From positions 248,001-312,000 of the forward strand of contig NZ_FNEV01000001.1 of NCBI RefSeq assembly GCF_900100295.1: a DNA stretch of 64,000 nucleotides, in the 5' to 3' direction. Below, piece by piece: positions 34,152 through 41,962 of this stretch. The notes under the pieces are model-generated. The model was not told where the DNA came from, ran no database searches, and worked only from the letters and a program-made list of their open reading frames with translations. Made by a program: the position numbers and the translations under genes. How positions within the stretch are numbered: position 1 is the stretch's first letter; each line of letters starts with the position of its first letter. The stretch comes from Salimicrobium halophilum. GTDB lineage: Bacteria; Bacillota; Bacilli; Bacillales; Halobacillaceae.

Positions 34152-34400
34152 ATGAGTGAAGGAATCTTTGACTACCTGAAAAATCAGGCGAATATTGATA
34201 AGAGTGAAATTTATCAAATGGTCGATGCCGTCCAACATGCAGATATGAATGATGAACAGACAGTCAGACGTATCGTACGTCAGCTTTCCCGCCTCGCCAA
34301 TAAACGGATCTCTTCATCGAAAGAAGATAAAATAGTCGAAGCGATAGTCAAAAACCAGGTACCGATGGACATGAAAACGCTCGAGAATTATTTGAAGTAA
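34152..34400 (+). CDS. Stage VI sporulation protein F-like protein
   Basis: An 82-residue protein resembling SpoVIF (YjcC of B. subtilis), which is needed for spore coat and germination properties. Family-like features are FDYLKNQANIDKSEIYQMVD, the VQHADMNDEQTVRRIVRQLS stretch, and ANKRISSSKEDKIVEAIVKN. I start at ATG 34152 behind AAGGAGG; an in-frame ATG at 34110 would run through a hairpin. It follows gpsA. Whether it is SpoVIF itself or a paralogue cannot be decided here. Confidence 0.7.
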   Translation: MSEGIFDYLKNQANIDKSEIYQMVDAVQHADMNDEQTVRRIVRQLSRLANKRISSSKEDKIVEAIVKNQVPMDMKTLENYLK

Positions 34401-34426
34401 TCTCATGAAGGGGATTATTTAGTCGC

Positions 34427-34460
34427 CCGGGGCCGCTTGAAGGGGTCCCGGTTTTTATTT
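34427..34460 (+). terminator. Terminator after the SpoVIF-like gene
   Basis: CCGGGGCC (34427-34434) pairs with GGTCCCGG (34444-34451) with one G-U pair, followed by TTTTTATTTT. Confidence 0.75.
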
Positions 34461-34520
34461 TGACCAGACCTTCTGCTTATGCTACTATTCTTTTGACGAG
34501 TTACATAGGAGTGGAGAATA

Positions 34521-34718
34521 ATGTCATTATCGTTGTTGAAAATGTGGATTTCCTTTGCAGGAATAATATTGATGTTTTTGGCAGTAGGGCTGATTCTGTT
34601 GAGTCGACATAAATTGAACGGTGTCTTTTCAGTGATCACAGCGTTTCTTGCTTATGCATGTATGATTGTCGGAGGTATTATTATTATGTATATTGTGCTT
34701 AGCGGTCCTACTTCATAA
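34521..34718 (+). CDS. yphE: Small two-span membrane protein (DUF2768, YphE type)
   Basis: A 65-residue integral membrane protein with two hydrophobic segments (WISFAGIILMFLAVGLILL at residues 9-27 and VITAFLAYACMIVGGIIIMYIVL at 38-60) joined by a short basic loop. Size and position between the gpsA region and a YphF-type lipoprotein match DUF2768 proteins such as B. subtilis YphE. Function unknown. ATG 34521 follows GTGGAG. The next gene starts 13 bp downstream, so the two likely form an operon. Confidence 0.75.
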   Translation: MSLSLLKMWISFAGIILMFLAVGLILLSRHKLNGVFSVITAFLAYACMIVGGIIIMYIVLSGPTS

Positions 34719-34731
34719 AGGAGAATAACAG

Positions 34732-35454
34732 ATGAATCGAATCAAATACTTGGGGCTATTTCTGATTGTCCTATTCTTGAGCGGCTGTATGTACCCGCAG
34801 TCCGAGAAGGCTGCCAACAATCTTCCTAATGAAGCTCAGTTGGCTCAAGTCCAGAGTGCAGTGAATCAGTTCAAGGAACAGCAGAACGGATTATTACCTA
34901 TTAAAACCAAGCCGAATGAAACGCCGATCTTCCAGAAGTACCAAATCGATTTCACCCGTTTGAAGGAGACGGGTCTCCTGACGACGATTCCCGGCACAGC
35001 TTTCGAGAACGGTGGCTATTTTCAGTACATTATTATAAAACCTGAGACAGAGGCTGAAGTGAAAGTCATCGATCTGAGATTGACGGAGAGGGTCAGGGAC
35101 CTGGAAACGAAGTTGCACTTCTATGAACAGGGGAATACGTATACTCCTTATGATGAACAGATTGTCCCTGGAGTTTATACGCTCGACTATGAAAAGCTTA
35201 ACCTGGATGCCCCTCCTACAGTCAAAAGTCCCTACACCGGGGAATTATTGCCTCTTTACGTGAACGGAAGTGGGGATGTGATTATCGATTACAGGAAAGA
35301 TTTGAATACATTCCTTAAAGAGACGGATCACTCTTATCAGCCAGGGGACGACATTCGGTATTTGTTGACGGATGAGACTTCCCTTGCCCCTGCTTACAGC
35401 CCACCCTATACGATAGAGAACGGAGAACCCGTATTTATGAAAGAAGCATCGTGA
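34732..35454 (+). CDS. yphF: Predicted lipoprotein YphF
   Basis: A 240-residue lipoprotein of unknown function. The signal peptide YLGLFLIVLFLSGC ends in a lipobox with cysteine at residue 19. The mature part begins with a short polar helix and contains a repeated ligand-like pattern with aromatic residues. It occupies the yphF position just upstream of spoIVA. The stop codon lies inside the hairpin of a strong terminator, so no gene follows on the same transcript. ATG 34732 follows AAAGGAG. Confidence 0.82.
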   Translation: MNRIKYLGLFLIVLFLSGCMYPQSEKAANNLPNEAQLAQVQSAVNQFKEQQNGLLPIKTKPNETPIFQKYQIDFTRLKETGLLTTIPGTAFENGGYFQYIIIKPETEAEVKVIDLRLTERVRDLETKLHFYEQGNTYTPYDEQIVPGVYTLDYEKLNLDAPPTVKSPYTGELLPLYVNGSGDVIIDYRKDLNTFLKETDHSYQPGDDIRYLLTDETSLAPAYSPPYTIENGEPVFMKEAS

Positions 35455-35475
35455 AAAGCGATGCTTCTTTTTTTA
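35441..35475 (+). terminator. Terminator overlapping the end of yphF
   Basis: AAGAAGCATCG (35441-35451) pairs perfectly with CGATGCTTCTT (35459-35469), loop of 7, followed by a T run. The left arm is coding sequence. Confidence 0.88.
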
Positions 35476-35511
35476 TAGGTAAGTTTCGTAGTAGGGTTCT
35501 TCCGTTTTTGG

Positions 35512-35539
35512 GCATAAATCATTTTTATATTCATAGACT
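35512..35539 (+). promoter_or_regulatory. Sigma-E promoter for spoIVA
   Basis: GCATAAAT (35512-35519) and CATAGACT (35532-35539) fit the mother-cell sigma-E pattern (-35 with ATA, -10 CATACANT; one mismatch). It lies about 50 bp upstream of the spoIVA start and downstream of the yphF terminator. spoIVA is a known sigma-E gene. Confidence 0.65.
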
Positions 35540-35588
35540 AGAAGTGTCCAAGCATGGGAAGAACGGTTTCTCTTAAGGAGGGAATAGG

Positions 35589-37067
35589 GTGGAAAGAGTT
35601 GATATCTTTAACGACATCTCAAAGAGGACGAATGGGGACATTTACCTTGGAGTAGTAGGAGCAGTTCGTACTGGAAAATCGACGTTTATTAAAAAATTTA
35701 TGGAACTTGCGGTATTGCCATACATGGAAGATGAAGCGGAAAGGGAAAGAGCGCTTGATGAATTGCCGCAAAGTGCAGCCGGAAAAACGATTATGACTAC
35801 AGAGCCGAAATTTATTCCGAACCAGGCCGTGGAAATCACTGTAGATGATCATCTCGATTTGCGGGTCCGGATGGTCGATTGCGTAGGGTATGCGGTTTAC
35901 GGAGCGAACGGGTATGAGGATGAAAAAGGGCCCCGCATGATCCATACGCCGTGGTACGAAGAAGCCATTCCTTTTCATGAAGCGGCAGAAATCGGTACGC
36001 AGAAAGTCATCCAGGAACACTCTACCATCGGGGTGGTCATGACTACGGATGGGACAATCGGTGAATTGCCGAGAGAACGTTTCATAGAACCGGAAGAGAA
36101 AGTGGTAGAAGAACTGAAGGAAGTCGGCAAGCCTTTCATTCTTGTGATCAATTCTGCCAAACCACATAACAGAGAAACTATTGAGCTGAAAGAAGAACTC
36201 GAAGAGAAGTATGAAATACCGGTTGTCGCTTTATCCGTCGAAAATATGAGGGAACACGATATTCACAAAGTGTTGAAAGAAGCGTTATTCGAATTTCCTG
36301 TGCTTGAAGTGAACGTGAATCTTCCCAGCTGGGTGATGGTACTTGAAGAAGAGCACTGGTTAAGGAATCATATGCAGCAAGCCATTGAGGAAACAGTCAG
36401 GGAAATCAAACGGCTGAGGGACGTGGACGGGGTCATCGGACAATTCAGTGAGTATGATTATATTACCGGTGCCCATATATCGGGGATGGACCTTGGTGAG
36501 GGGATTGCCGAAATTGATGTAGAAGCACCCGAACATCTATATGATGATGTCCTGACGGAGATTATCGGAGAAGAAATCAGAGGAAGGGATCATTTGCTCG
36601 AAATCATGCAGGAGTTCTCTCACGCGAAGAGAGAGTATGATCAGGTAGCAGATGCCCTGCAGATGGTGAAACAGACAGGGTATGGCATCGCTGCTCCATC
36701 ACTCGAAGAGATGGCGCTTGATGAACCGGAAATCATTAAACAGGGGTCACGGTTCGGTGTCCGTCTGAAAGCTGTCGCTCCTTCGATTCATATGGTGAAG
36801 GTCGATGTCCAGTCGGAGTTCTCTCCGATCATTGGAACAGAACGTCAAAGTGAAGAACTCGTCAGGTATCTGATGCAGGATTTTGAGGAAGATCCGCTCT
36901 CGATCTGGAATTCTGATATCTTCGGAAGGTCTCTCAGTTCTATTGTGAGAGAAGGTATTCAGGCAAAATTGGCGTTGATGCCGGAAAATGCCCGGTATAA
37001 ATTAAAAGAAACATTAGAACGCATCATCAATGAAGGATCAGGAGGAATGATTGCCATAATCCTTTGA
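35589..37067 (+). CDS. spoIVA: Spore coat morphogenetic ATPase SpoIVA
   Basis: SpoIVA hydrolyses ATP to polymerise into the basement layer of the spore coat around the forespore. The 492-residue protein has the same length as in B. subtilis, with Walker A GAVRTGKSTFIKKF at residues 24-37, switch-like VRMVDCVGYAV near 93-103, VINSAKPHNRE near 191, and a conserved C-terminus (NEGSGGMIAIIL) needed for localisation. It starts at GTG 35589 behind AAGGAGGGAA. It is monocistronic between its sigma-E promoter and a terminator. Confidence 0.97.
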   Translation: MERVDIFNDISKRTNGDIYLGVVGAVRTGKSTFIKKFMELAVLPYMEDEAERERALDELPQSAAGKTIMTTEPKFIPNQAVEITVDDHLDLRVRMVDCVGYAVYGANGYEDEKGPRMIHTPWYEEAIPFHEAAEIGTQKVIQEHSTIGVVMTTDGTIGELPRERFIEPEEKVVEELKEVGKPFILVINSAKPHNRETIELKEELEEKYEIPVVALSVENMREHDIHKVLKEALFEFPVLEVNVNLPSWVMVLEEEHWLRNHMQQAIEETVREIKRLRDVDGVIGQFSEYDYITGAHISGMDLGEGIAEIDVEAPEHLYDDVLTEIIGEEIRGRDHLLEIMQEFSHAKREYDQVADALQMVKQTGYGIAAPSLEEMALDEPEIIKQGSRFGVRLKAVAPSIHMVKVDVQSEFSPIIGTERQSEELVRYLMQDFEEDPLSIWNSDIFGRSLSSIVREGIQAKLALMPENARYKLKETLERIINEGSGGMIAIIL

Positions 37068-37068
37068 C

Positions 37069-37095
37069 AAAGCCCGTCATGACGGGCTTTTCTTT
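37069..37095 (+). terminator. Terminator after spoIVA
   Basis: AAAGCCCGTC and GACGGGCTTT form a perfect stem with almost no loop (AT), followed by TCTTT. Confidence 0.8.
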
Positions 37096-37192
37096 ATGTT
37101 CAGAAATATGTGGATTTGTAACGAAAACTCCTTCGAAAGTCATGAATTTCAAAAAAACCCCGTTATATCAAGGGTTATCGTGTGTTTATCTA

Positions 37193-37221
37193 TTGAAAAA
37201 CGAAGAGAAGTCGTTTAATAT
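37193..37221 (+). promoter_or_regulatory. Candidate sigma-A promoter for hbs
   Basis: TTGAAA (37193-37198) and TAATAT (37216-37221) are 17 bp apart, 71 bp before the hbs start. A hairpin with arms ATCCCTT and AAGGGAT (about 37232-37251) and a short T run lies in the leader. The rest of the 224-bp gap shows nothing clear. Confidence 0.45.
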
Positions 37222-37291
37222 TAAGCATGTCATCCCTTATTTGAAGGGATTTTGATGAAAAATAACCTTCTTCCGAGAGGAGGTGAATATC

Positions 37292-37564
37292 ATGAACAAA
37301 ACAGATCTGATTAATGCAGTTTCTGAACAGGCTGATCTGTCCAAGAAAGATGCGACAAAAGCAGTAGACTCTGTGTTCGAATCTATCATGGATTCACTTA
37401 AAGATGGTGAAAAGGTTCAATTGATCGGTTTTGGGAACTTCGAAGTACGCGAGCGTTCTGCACGTAAAGGACGTAACCCGCAAACTGGGGAAGAGATTGA
37501 AATCCCAGCAAGCAAAGTTCCTGCCTTTAAACCAGGTAAAGCCCTTAAAGATGCTGTAAAATAA
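37292..37564 (+). CDS. hbs: DNA-binding protein HU
   Basis: The histone-like HU protein, a dimer that bends and compacts DNA. The 90-residue product has the HU signature [20 protein letters not shown] near residues 46-65 and the conserved prolines. I start at ATG 37292 behind AGAGGAGG, giving [16 protein letters not shown]. It is the usual neighbour of spoIVA and mtrB. High expression is expected from the strong ribosome binding site. A terminator follows. Confidence 0.97.
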   Translation: MNKTDLINAVSEQADLSKKDATKAVDSVFESIMDSLKDGEKVQLIGFGNFEVRERSARKGRNPQTGEEIEIPASKVPAFKPGKALKDAVK

Positions 37565-37578
37565 GCTACATAGGGCTT

Positions 37579-37607
37579 AAAAAGGGTGCCACAAGTGCAC
37601 CCTTTTT
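37579..37607 (+). terminator. Terminator after hbs
   Basis: AAAAAGGGTGC (37579-37589) pairs with GCACCCTTTTT (37597-37607) around a 7-nt loop. Confidence 0.85.
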
Positions 37608-37623
37608 CTATGAGCTTATATCT

Positions 37624-37652
37624 TTGACATGGTATGCTTTATAAGCGATAGT
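37624..37652 (+). promoter_or_regulatory. Candidate sigma-A promoter for mtrB
   Basis: A perfect TTGACA (37624-37629) is followed after 17 bp by GATAGT (37647-37652), 25 bp before the mtrB start. It gives mtrB, and possibly hepS-menG-hepT, a transcript separate from hbs. Confidence 0.5.
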
Positions 37653-37676
37653 AACATATAGAAAGGTGGTAAGAAG

Positions 37677-37904
37677 ATGAGTACCAATGACTTCTTTGTA
37701 ATTAAAGCGATGGAGGACGGAGTTAATGTCATCGGTCTGACCAGAGGCAGTGATACAAGGTTCCATCATTCCGAGAAGCTCGATAAAGGAGAAGTGATGA
37801 TCGCTCAATTCACCGATCACACCTCAGCAGTTAAAATCCGTGGAAAAGCAACGATTCAGACGAGCCACGGAGAAATTACGAATGAGGGCGAAATGGATTT
37901 ATAA
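37677..37904 (+). CDS. mtrB: Tryptophan RNA-binding attenuation protein (TRAP)
   Basis: TRAP forms an 11-subunit ring that, with bound tryptophan, wraps GAG/UAG repeats in trp leader RNA and causes termination or blocks translation. The 75-residue subunit equals the B. subtilis length. The tryptophan pocket ([20 protein letters not shown]) and the RNA-contacting residues Lys34, Lys53 and Arg55 (aligning to Lys37, Lys56, Arg58) are intact, so it should be functional. In B. subtilis folE (mtrA) precedes it; here it does not. The trp operon is not in this window although its usual neighbours aroH and hisC are. Confidence 0.96.
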   Translation: MSTNDFFVIKAMEDGVNVIGLTRGSDTRFHHSEKLDKGEVMIAQFTDHTSAVKIRGKATIQTSHGEITNEGEMDL

Positions 37905-37961
37905 CTAGTAGTTAAGGGTATAATACATCCGTACCCGAACTGCAAAAGAAAGGATCAAGTG

Positions 37962-38711
37962 ATGAAAGTGAATGACTTGAAAAGTCGCATCACCTACTAC
38001 AAAGATAAAATTTCCGAATATGCTTATCATCCTTATTTGAGCCGGTATATAAAAGAACCGATCATCGATGAAGACAAACTTCTGACATACATACATTTGT
38101 TCGATTATGTTCGTGTGGAGGAAAGCTCTTATGACAACTATTTGATGGCTGTGATGTTTGTTCAGATGGCGCTTGACACCCATGATTATGTCTCTCATGA
38201 CAATCGGGAAACGGAAGTGGATGTAGTTCGTAAAAGGCAGCTTACCGTCCTTGCCGGTGACTACTACAGTGGACTTTATTATCATTTGCTTTCATTGATA
38301 CATGACTTGCCTTTCATTCAGGTGTTAGCGAAGACGATCAGGGAAGTGAATGAACAGAAGGTACGGCTTTACTATGGCAATCATCATTCTCAAGACTCCA
38401 TGGTCCAGACGTTCAAAAATGTAGAGACACTTCTCGCTTATAACGTCTGGTGCCACTTCATGACCGAAGAAGATAGTGAAGTCATCGTAGAGAGTATATT
38501 CGTAAAGAGCCTGAGGAAATGGAAAGAGAACAAGGAACGCTACTTTCCGCAATCTGCACAGGCGATTGCTTTTGCTGAAAAGATGGATGAAGAGGCTTTG
38601 CAGCTTACGGAAGAAGCACACCGGCTCTTTTTGTCCAAATGTGAAGAGAGTAGTGTAGCTCCCTCGTTGTGCAAACGACTCGAGAATGGATCGGATCAAG
38701 AAATCAGTTGA
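37962..38711 (+). CDS. hepS: Heptaprenyl diphosphate synthase component I
   Basis: The small regulatory subunit that combines with HepT to make the C35 side chain of menaquinone-7. It has no DDxxD motifs, as expected. The 249-residue sequence has family stretches YLSRYIKEPIIDEDKLL and VRKRQLTVLAGDYYSGLYYHLL near residues 88-109. I start at ATG 37962, 8 nt after GAAAGGA; GTG 37959 is also in frame. It begins the hepS-menG-hepT cluster. Confidence 0.93.
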   Translation: MKVNDLKSRITYYKDKISEYAYHPYLSRYIKEPIIDEDKLLTYIHLFDYVRVEESSYDNYLMAVMFVQMALDTHDYVSHDNRETEVDVVRKRQLTVLAGDYYSGLYYHLLSLIHDLPFIQVLAKTIREVNEQKVRLYYGNHHSQDSMVQTFKNVETLLAYNVWCHFMTEEDSEVIVESIFVKSLRKWKENKERYFPQSAQAIAFAEKMDEEALQLTEEAHRLFLSKCEESSVAPSLCKRLENGSDQEIS

Positions 38712-38726
38712 AAGAAGAGGATTGTT

Positions 38727-39431
38727 ATGGAAGAAAAAAAAGAAGAGCGCGTACATCGTGTGTTCGAAAATATCTCGACACGCTATGATAAAATGAATTC
38801 AATCATTTCGTTTCGGCAGCATAAGCTGTGGCGCAGGGATGTTATGAAACGAATGAACGTCGAAGAAGGCGCACAGGCCCTGGACGTCTGTTGCGGAACG
38901 GGAGACTGGACGATAGCGATGGGTCAAGCCGTTGGTCCTGAAGGGCACGTCACAGGTGTCGATTTCAGTTACAACATGCTTTCAGAAGCTGTTAAGAAGA
39001 AAATGACGCACAAAGGCCCCGGAAATATTGAATACCAGCATGGCAATGCTATGGCTCTCCCTTTTGATGATGATACCTTCGACTATGTCACCGTAGGCTT
39101 CGGTCTCAGGAACGTACCTGATTATTTCCAGGCGTTACGTGAGATGCATCGCGTATTGAAGCCGGGCGGTATGGTAGTGTGCTTAGAAACAAGTCAACCG
39201 GAGCGCCCTCTGTTTCGCCGAGTCTATTATACTTATTTTGAGAAAGTCATGCCTATGTTCGGTAAATGGTTTGCGAAAAGTCTGAAAGAATACCAATGGC
39301 TTCACGAATCAGCGAAATCTTTTCCCGGAAAACAGGAGCTTCGTCAGTTGTTTGAAGAGGCTGGCTTCAGAGACGTTGAAGTGAAATCCTATGCAGCCGG
39401 AGTTGCAGCGATGCACATGGGCAGAAAGTAA
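38727..39431 (+). CDS. menG: Demethylmenaquinone methyltransferase
   Basis: The SAM-dependent enzyme that methylates demethylmenaquinone in the last step of menaquinone synthesis (UbiE/MenG family). The 234-residue protein shows [20 protein letters not shown] at the N-terminus, the SAM motif [15 protein letters not shown] near residue 51, [17 protein letters not shown] near 107 and [10 protein letters not shown] near 126. It lies between the two subunits of the prenyl chain synthase, so the side chain and the last ring modification are encoded together. ATG 38727 follows AGAGGA. Confidence 0.96.
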   Translation: MEEKKEERVHRVFENISTRYDKMNSIISFRQHKLWRRDVMKRMNVEEGAQALDVCCGTGDWTIAMGQAVGPEGHVTGVDFSYNMLSEAVKKKMTHKGPGNIEYQHGNAMALPFDDDTFDYVTVGFGLRNVPDYFQALREMHRVLKPGGMVVCLETSQPERPLFRRVYYTYFEKVMPMFGKWFAKSLKEYQWLHESAKSFPGKQELRQLFEEAGFRDVEVKSYAAGVAAMHMGRK

Positions 39432-39455
39432 TTAATTCACCAAGGATGAAGGTAT

Positions 39456-40430
39456 ATGAAATTAACCAAGCTTTATTCATTTTTAAATAAAGATTTAGAT
39501 GCAGTGGAGAACGAGGTCCTGCATTCGGTTACTACTGAAGAACAAGTACTTGAAGAAGCGTCCAATCAATTACTTGAAGCGGGAGGTAAACGGATCAGGC
39601 CTGTATTTGTTCTGCTTTCCGGGAAGTTCGGTAAATACGACTTCGACAAGATGAAGAATTGTGCAAAAGCGCTCGAACTCATTCATACCGGTTCTCTCGT
39701 ACATGATGATGTGATTGATGATGCCAAGCTCCGTCGGGGTGATTTGACTGTAAAAGAACAATACGACAATCATATTGCCATGTATACCGGCGACTACATG
39801 TTTGCTCTTGCTCTTGAGGCTATGGGCAACATCGAGAACATGAGAGCACATCAGGTCTTATCCAAAACGATGATGGAGTTATGCATCGGGGAGATTGAAC
39901 AGATCAAAGATAAAGGACGAGTGGATCAGAATCTACGTACATATCTGCGCAGAATCAAACGGAAAACGGCCATACTGATCGCGGAAAGCTGCCGTCTCGG
40001 AGCGATTGCCGGCGAGGTGCCACGTAAAAAGGAAGTTGCCCTATACAACTATGGGTATAATGTCGGGATGAGTTATCAGATCATCGATGATGTGCTCGAT
40101 TTCACGGCTTCTGAAGAAGAGCTTGGTAAACCGGCGGGAAGTGATTTGATGCAGGGGAACATCACCCTTCCGGTTCTTTATGCGATACAGGAAGACGAAG
40201 CTTTCCGTGATAACCTGCGTGCCGCTTTCTCCGAGTCTTCCACGCTCACGAAAGAACAGGCTGAACCATTCATTAAAGTGGTGAAGGAGGGAGACTATAT
40301 CGAGAAGTCTCTGCGCTTAAGTGAAAGGTATTTAGAGAATGCCTTTGATTCTTTGCAACACCTGCCGACAGGGCGACCGAAACAGGCACTGAAAGCCATA
40401 GCTAAATATATCGGAAAAAGAAACTCTTAA
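39456..40430 (+). CDS. hepT: Heptaprenyl diphosphate synthase component II
   Basis: The catalytic prenyltransferase subunit that extends farnesyl diphosphate with isopentenyl diphosphate. The 324-residue protein has both aspartate-rich motifs: HDDVIDDAKLRRG near residues 82-94 and IIDDVLDF near 208-215, plus GGKRIRP near 44. Together with HepS it gives the menaquinone-7 side chain; Fni at 29 kb supplies isomerised precursor. ATG 39456 follows AAGGATGAAGG. ndk follows after 80 bp. Confidence 0.95.
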   Translation: MKLTKLYSFLNKDLDAVENEVLHSVTTEEQVLEEASNQLLEAGGKRIRPVFVLLSGKFGKYDFDKMKNCAKALELIHTGSLVHDDVIDDAKLRRGDLTVKEQYDNHIAMYTGDYMFALALEAMGNIENMRAHQVLSKTMMELCIGEIEQIKDKGRVDQNLRTYLRRIKRKTAILIAESCRLGAIAGEVPRKKEVALYNYGYNVGMSYQIIDDVLDFTASEEELGKPAGSDLMQGNITLPVLYAIQEDEAFRDNLRAAFSESSTLTKEQAEPFIKVVKEGDYIEKSLRLSERYLENAFDSLQHLPTGRPKQALKAIAKYIGKRNS

Positions 40431-40510
40431 TTGTTGCCACCCCTGTCCATTTTTGTTAAACTTTGAAATGGCGTTAAAACGCTTACATAACACATACAGA
40501 GGTGGTCAAC

Positions 40511-40957
40511 ATGGAAAAAACGTTCGTTATGGTAAAGCCGGATGGAGTACAGAGAAATCTGATCGGAGATATTCTGTCCCGCTTTGAAAAGAAAGGGTTC
40601 AAACTGGTACATGCAGAATTGAAACAGGTTTCGAAAGAGCTGGCAGAGGAACACTACGGGGAACATAAAGAAAAGCCGTTTTTCGGGGAACTCGTTTCCT
40701 TTATTACTTCCGGACCTGTGTTCGCAATGGTACTCGAAGGAGAAAATGTCATCGCAACTTCCCGTAAAATGATGGGTGTCACAAATCCTCAAGAAGCTGC
40801 TCCTGGAACCATTCGTGGCGACTTCGGACTGACGGTAGGGAAAAACGTCATCCACGGGTCGGATAGTGAAGAAAGTGCCGAGCGTGAAATCGGGCTTTTC
40901 GTCGGCGACAAGCCCCTCGTCGAATACAAAAAAGATGACAGTACATGGGTATACTAG
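40511..40957 (+). CDS. ndk: Nucleoside diphosphate kinase
   Basis: Transfers the gamma phosphate from ATP to nucleoside diphosphates. The 148-residue protein has the N-terminal [15 protein letters not shown] and the active-site histidine in [18 protein letters not shown] near residues 111-128. I start at ATG 40511 after GAGGTGG; GTG 40502 overlaps that site. It follows hepT as in B. subtilis and ends at a clear terminator. Confidence 0.96.
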   Translation: MEKTFVMVKPDGVQRNLIGDILSRFEKKGFKLVHAELKQVSKELAEEHYGEHKEKPFFGELVSFITSGPVFAMVLEGENVIATSRKMMGVTNPQEAAPGTIRGDFGLTVGKNVIHGSDSEESAEREIGLFVGDKPLVEYKKDDSTWVY

Positions 40958-40964
40958 ATTTTAC

Positions 40965-40996
40965 AACCGCTTTCATTTGATGAAGGCGGTTTAATT
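40965..40996 (+). terminator. Terminator after ndk
   Basis: AACCGCTTTCAT (40965-40976) pairs with ATGAAGGCGGTT (40980-40991) with one G-U pair and a 3-nt loop, then TAATTT. Confidence 0.75.
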
Positions 40997-41044
40997 TATG
41001 TTTTCGACGCTTCGGCACTTTACAGCAACAAATTATTTGATTAT

Positions 41045-41053
41045 TGTTATAAT
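41045..41053 (+). promoter_or_regulatory. Extended -10 promoter for cheR
   Basis: TGTTATAAT (41045-41053) has a consensus -10 with the TGN extension, 31 bp before the cheR start. The -35 region is weak. It is the first promoter after the ndk terminator. Confidence 0.5.
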
Positions 41054-41084
41054 ATAAGCGATGCAGAAACAGGGAGTTACGTTT

Positions 41085-41861
41085 ATGAAAAATGATTTCG
41101 AAGCATTTATAGAATCTCTCGATCGTAAGACAGGGATTGACTTATCCAAATACAAAGAAGCGCAGATGAAACGGAGATTAACGACGTTGCGTGATAAACG
41201 AGGTTTTTCCACGTTCCAGGATTATTTCAGGGCTCTTGATAAAGAGGAGTCGTTATTGAACGAATTGCTTGATCGGATGACGATCAACGTATCGGAGTTC
41301 TATAGAAATGCGAAACGATGGGAAACACTGAAAGAAAAGGTGTTGCCACTATTCCGTTCGAAAAATCAAAAGATCAGGCTTTGGAGTGCTGCCTGTTCTA
41401 CAGGGGAAGAGCCATACACACTTGCCATACTTCTCGAGGAAGCGGGTATGAAGAATTATGAAATCATTGCTACGGACATAGATAAAAAGGCGTTAGAGAA
41501 AGCGAAGCGAGGCGTATATCCAAAGCGTGCACTTCGAGAGATGCCGGAGCGATTATGTCAGAAGCATTTTGATCAATCAGGTGATATGTATGAGGTGAAA
41601 CAGGAGATCAAGGAGAAGGTGGTATTCAAACATCATAATCTTCTTTTGGATTCTTACCCGTCTTCATGTCAACTGATTATATGTCGTAACGTACTCATTT
41701 ATTTTACCGAAGAGACGAAGGCATCGATCTACAAAGGTTTCAATCATTCTCTTGTTGATGACGGGATTCTGTTTGTGGGAAGTACAGAACAGATTTTCAC
41801 CCCACAGCAATATAACTTCTCCGTCTTTGATACTTTTTTCTATCAGAAAGAACAAGGATAA
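41085..41861 (+). CDS. cheR: Chemotaxis protein methyltransferase CheR
   Basis: Methylates glutamates of chemoreceptors using SAM, for adaptation. The 258-residue protein has the CheR N-terminal helical domain (TGIDLSKYKEAQMKRRL) and the methyltransferase domain with IRLWSAACSTGEEPYTLAILL near residues 98-118 and CRNVLIYFTEE near 203. I start at ATG 41085 after CAGGGAG; ATG 41061 lacks a site. As in B. subtilis it is apart from the main che operon. Together with YpfA it suggests a motile cell. Confidence 0.94.
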   Translation: MKNDFEAFIESLDRKTGIDLSKYKEAQMKRRLTTLRDKRGFSTFQDYFRALDKEESLLNELLDRMTINVSEFYRNAKRWETLKEKVLPLFRSKNQKIRLWSAACSTGEEPYTLAILLEEAGMKNYEIIATDIDKKALEKAKRGVYPKRALREMPERLCQKHFDQSGDMYEVKQEIKEKVVFKHHNLLLDSYPSSCQLIICRNVLIYFTEETKASIYKGFNHSLVDDGILFVGSTEQIFTPQQYNFSVFDTFFYQKEQG

Positions 41862-41962
41862 CTATTTTTTCATCTTTTTAAAATGTTTTGACATTTCAGG
41901 GATACAAACAACGAAGTATATGATATAGTATTACGTAAAATTCTAGAAAGGGTGCGGTGTCG

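Noticed and set aside
37064-37255. 63-codon frame between spoIVA and hbs
   Set aside because: It runs through the spoIVA terminator and the hbs promoter, and its sequence resembles no protein family I know.
40466-40486. GCGTTAAAACGC palindrome before ndk as a cre site
   Set aside because: It does not match the CcpA consensus at the fixed positions.
41891-41930. Promoter for aroC with TTGACA near 41889
   Set aside because: The A/T-rich -10-like sequence is about 26 bp away, too far for a standard promoter.
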